Shown: one piece after another, positions 22,771 to 22,787 of the stretch | How the letters are laid out: each line of letters starts with the position of its first letter | Position numbering within the stretch: the first letter of the stretch is position 1 | From: JAVVSR01 sp964604875 | Lineage (GTDB): Bacteria; Bacillota; Clostridia; Christensenellales; CAG-917 | NCBI GenBank assembly: GCA_964604875.1 | Contig: CAZSAC010000025.1 | Coordinates: forward strand, 1-22,787 | Direction of reading: 5' to 3' | DNA length: 22,787 nucleotides | Notes under the pieces: model-generated | What the model saw: only the letters and a program-made list of their open reading frames with translations | What the model was told of the DNA's origin: nothing | Database searches by the model: none | Translations under genes and position numbers: made by a program

Positions 22771-22787
22771 TTATTCATAGCTTTATT
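22009..22787 (+). CRISPR. CRISPR array, 12 repeats of 36 bp, 30-bp spacers, type II-C-like (continues off window)
   Basis: Repeats start at 22009 and then every 66 bases to 22735. Eleven full spacers are all exactly 30 bp; a twelfth is cut at 17 bases. The repeat begins GTTTTAGTTCCCTAATG and ends TTTTGGTATGGTATAAT. Repeat 1 differs from the others by one base (A for G at repeat position 17). The start and end resemble the Neisseria type II-C repeat (GTTGTAGCTCCC ... GTGCTACAAT), and GTTTTAG starts are typical of Cas9 arrays. No cas gene lies in the window, so the type is inferred from the repeat alone. Only 12 bases separate repeat 1 from the duplicated GC-rich unit, so no normal leader is seen on this side. 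Confidence 0.97.

Overview
The window looks like a draft scaffold from an AT-rich Gram-positive bacterium, most likely an anaerobic Clostridia-type Bacillota. The evidence is a low-GC genome with GGAGG-type ribosome binding sites and tight same-strand operons, a DUF896 protein, the dnaG-rpoD-trmK-nif3 gene order, a DNA polymerase I without proofreading residues, and a tRNA with encoded CCA. A run of exactly 100 N shows that contigs were joined here. I cannot name a genus.

All protein genes from 1 to about 21,380 lie on the minus strand, so transcription runs right to left. From right to left they are: (1) an ECF sigma factor, a one-helix membrane protein and a serpin, where the last two look like one membrane-anchored serpin split by a frameshift; a 13-bp-stem hairpin ends this unit. 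(2) A long probable operon from a good promoter near 19,339-19,367: P1-family peptidase, MscS channel, an unknown secreted/membrane coiled-coil protein, DUF896 protein, dGTPase, DnaG primase, RpoD, TrmK, Nif3-like protein, a C4 zinc-ribbon protein and a LacZ-type beta-galactosidase, ending in a strong terminator at 7,480-7,504. (3) A patatin-like lipase, polA and coaE, behind another near-consensus promoter. (4) The pyrimidine genes pyrB, pyrC and carA (carA cut by the left edge), behind an extended -10 promoter with a terminator-like hairpin in the leader.

On the plus strand, a tRNA-Val(GAC) with its own promoter and terminator starts at 21,547. Its 3' end and terminator, plus a 62% GC segment, form a 182-bp unit that recurs in tandem across the N gap. 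This is either a true duplication, an att-like repeat or an assembly artefact.

The window ends inside a CRISPR array: 12 repeats of 36 bp and spacers of exactly 30 bp. Each repeat ends in a perfect extended -10 promoter element (TGGTATAAT). This is the layout known from Neisseria type II-C systems, where each crRNA has its own promoter. No cas gene or convincing tracrRNA lies in the window, so the effector must be to the right or elsewhere. The CRISPR array and the split sigma-factor/serpin locus are the two most interesting parts.
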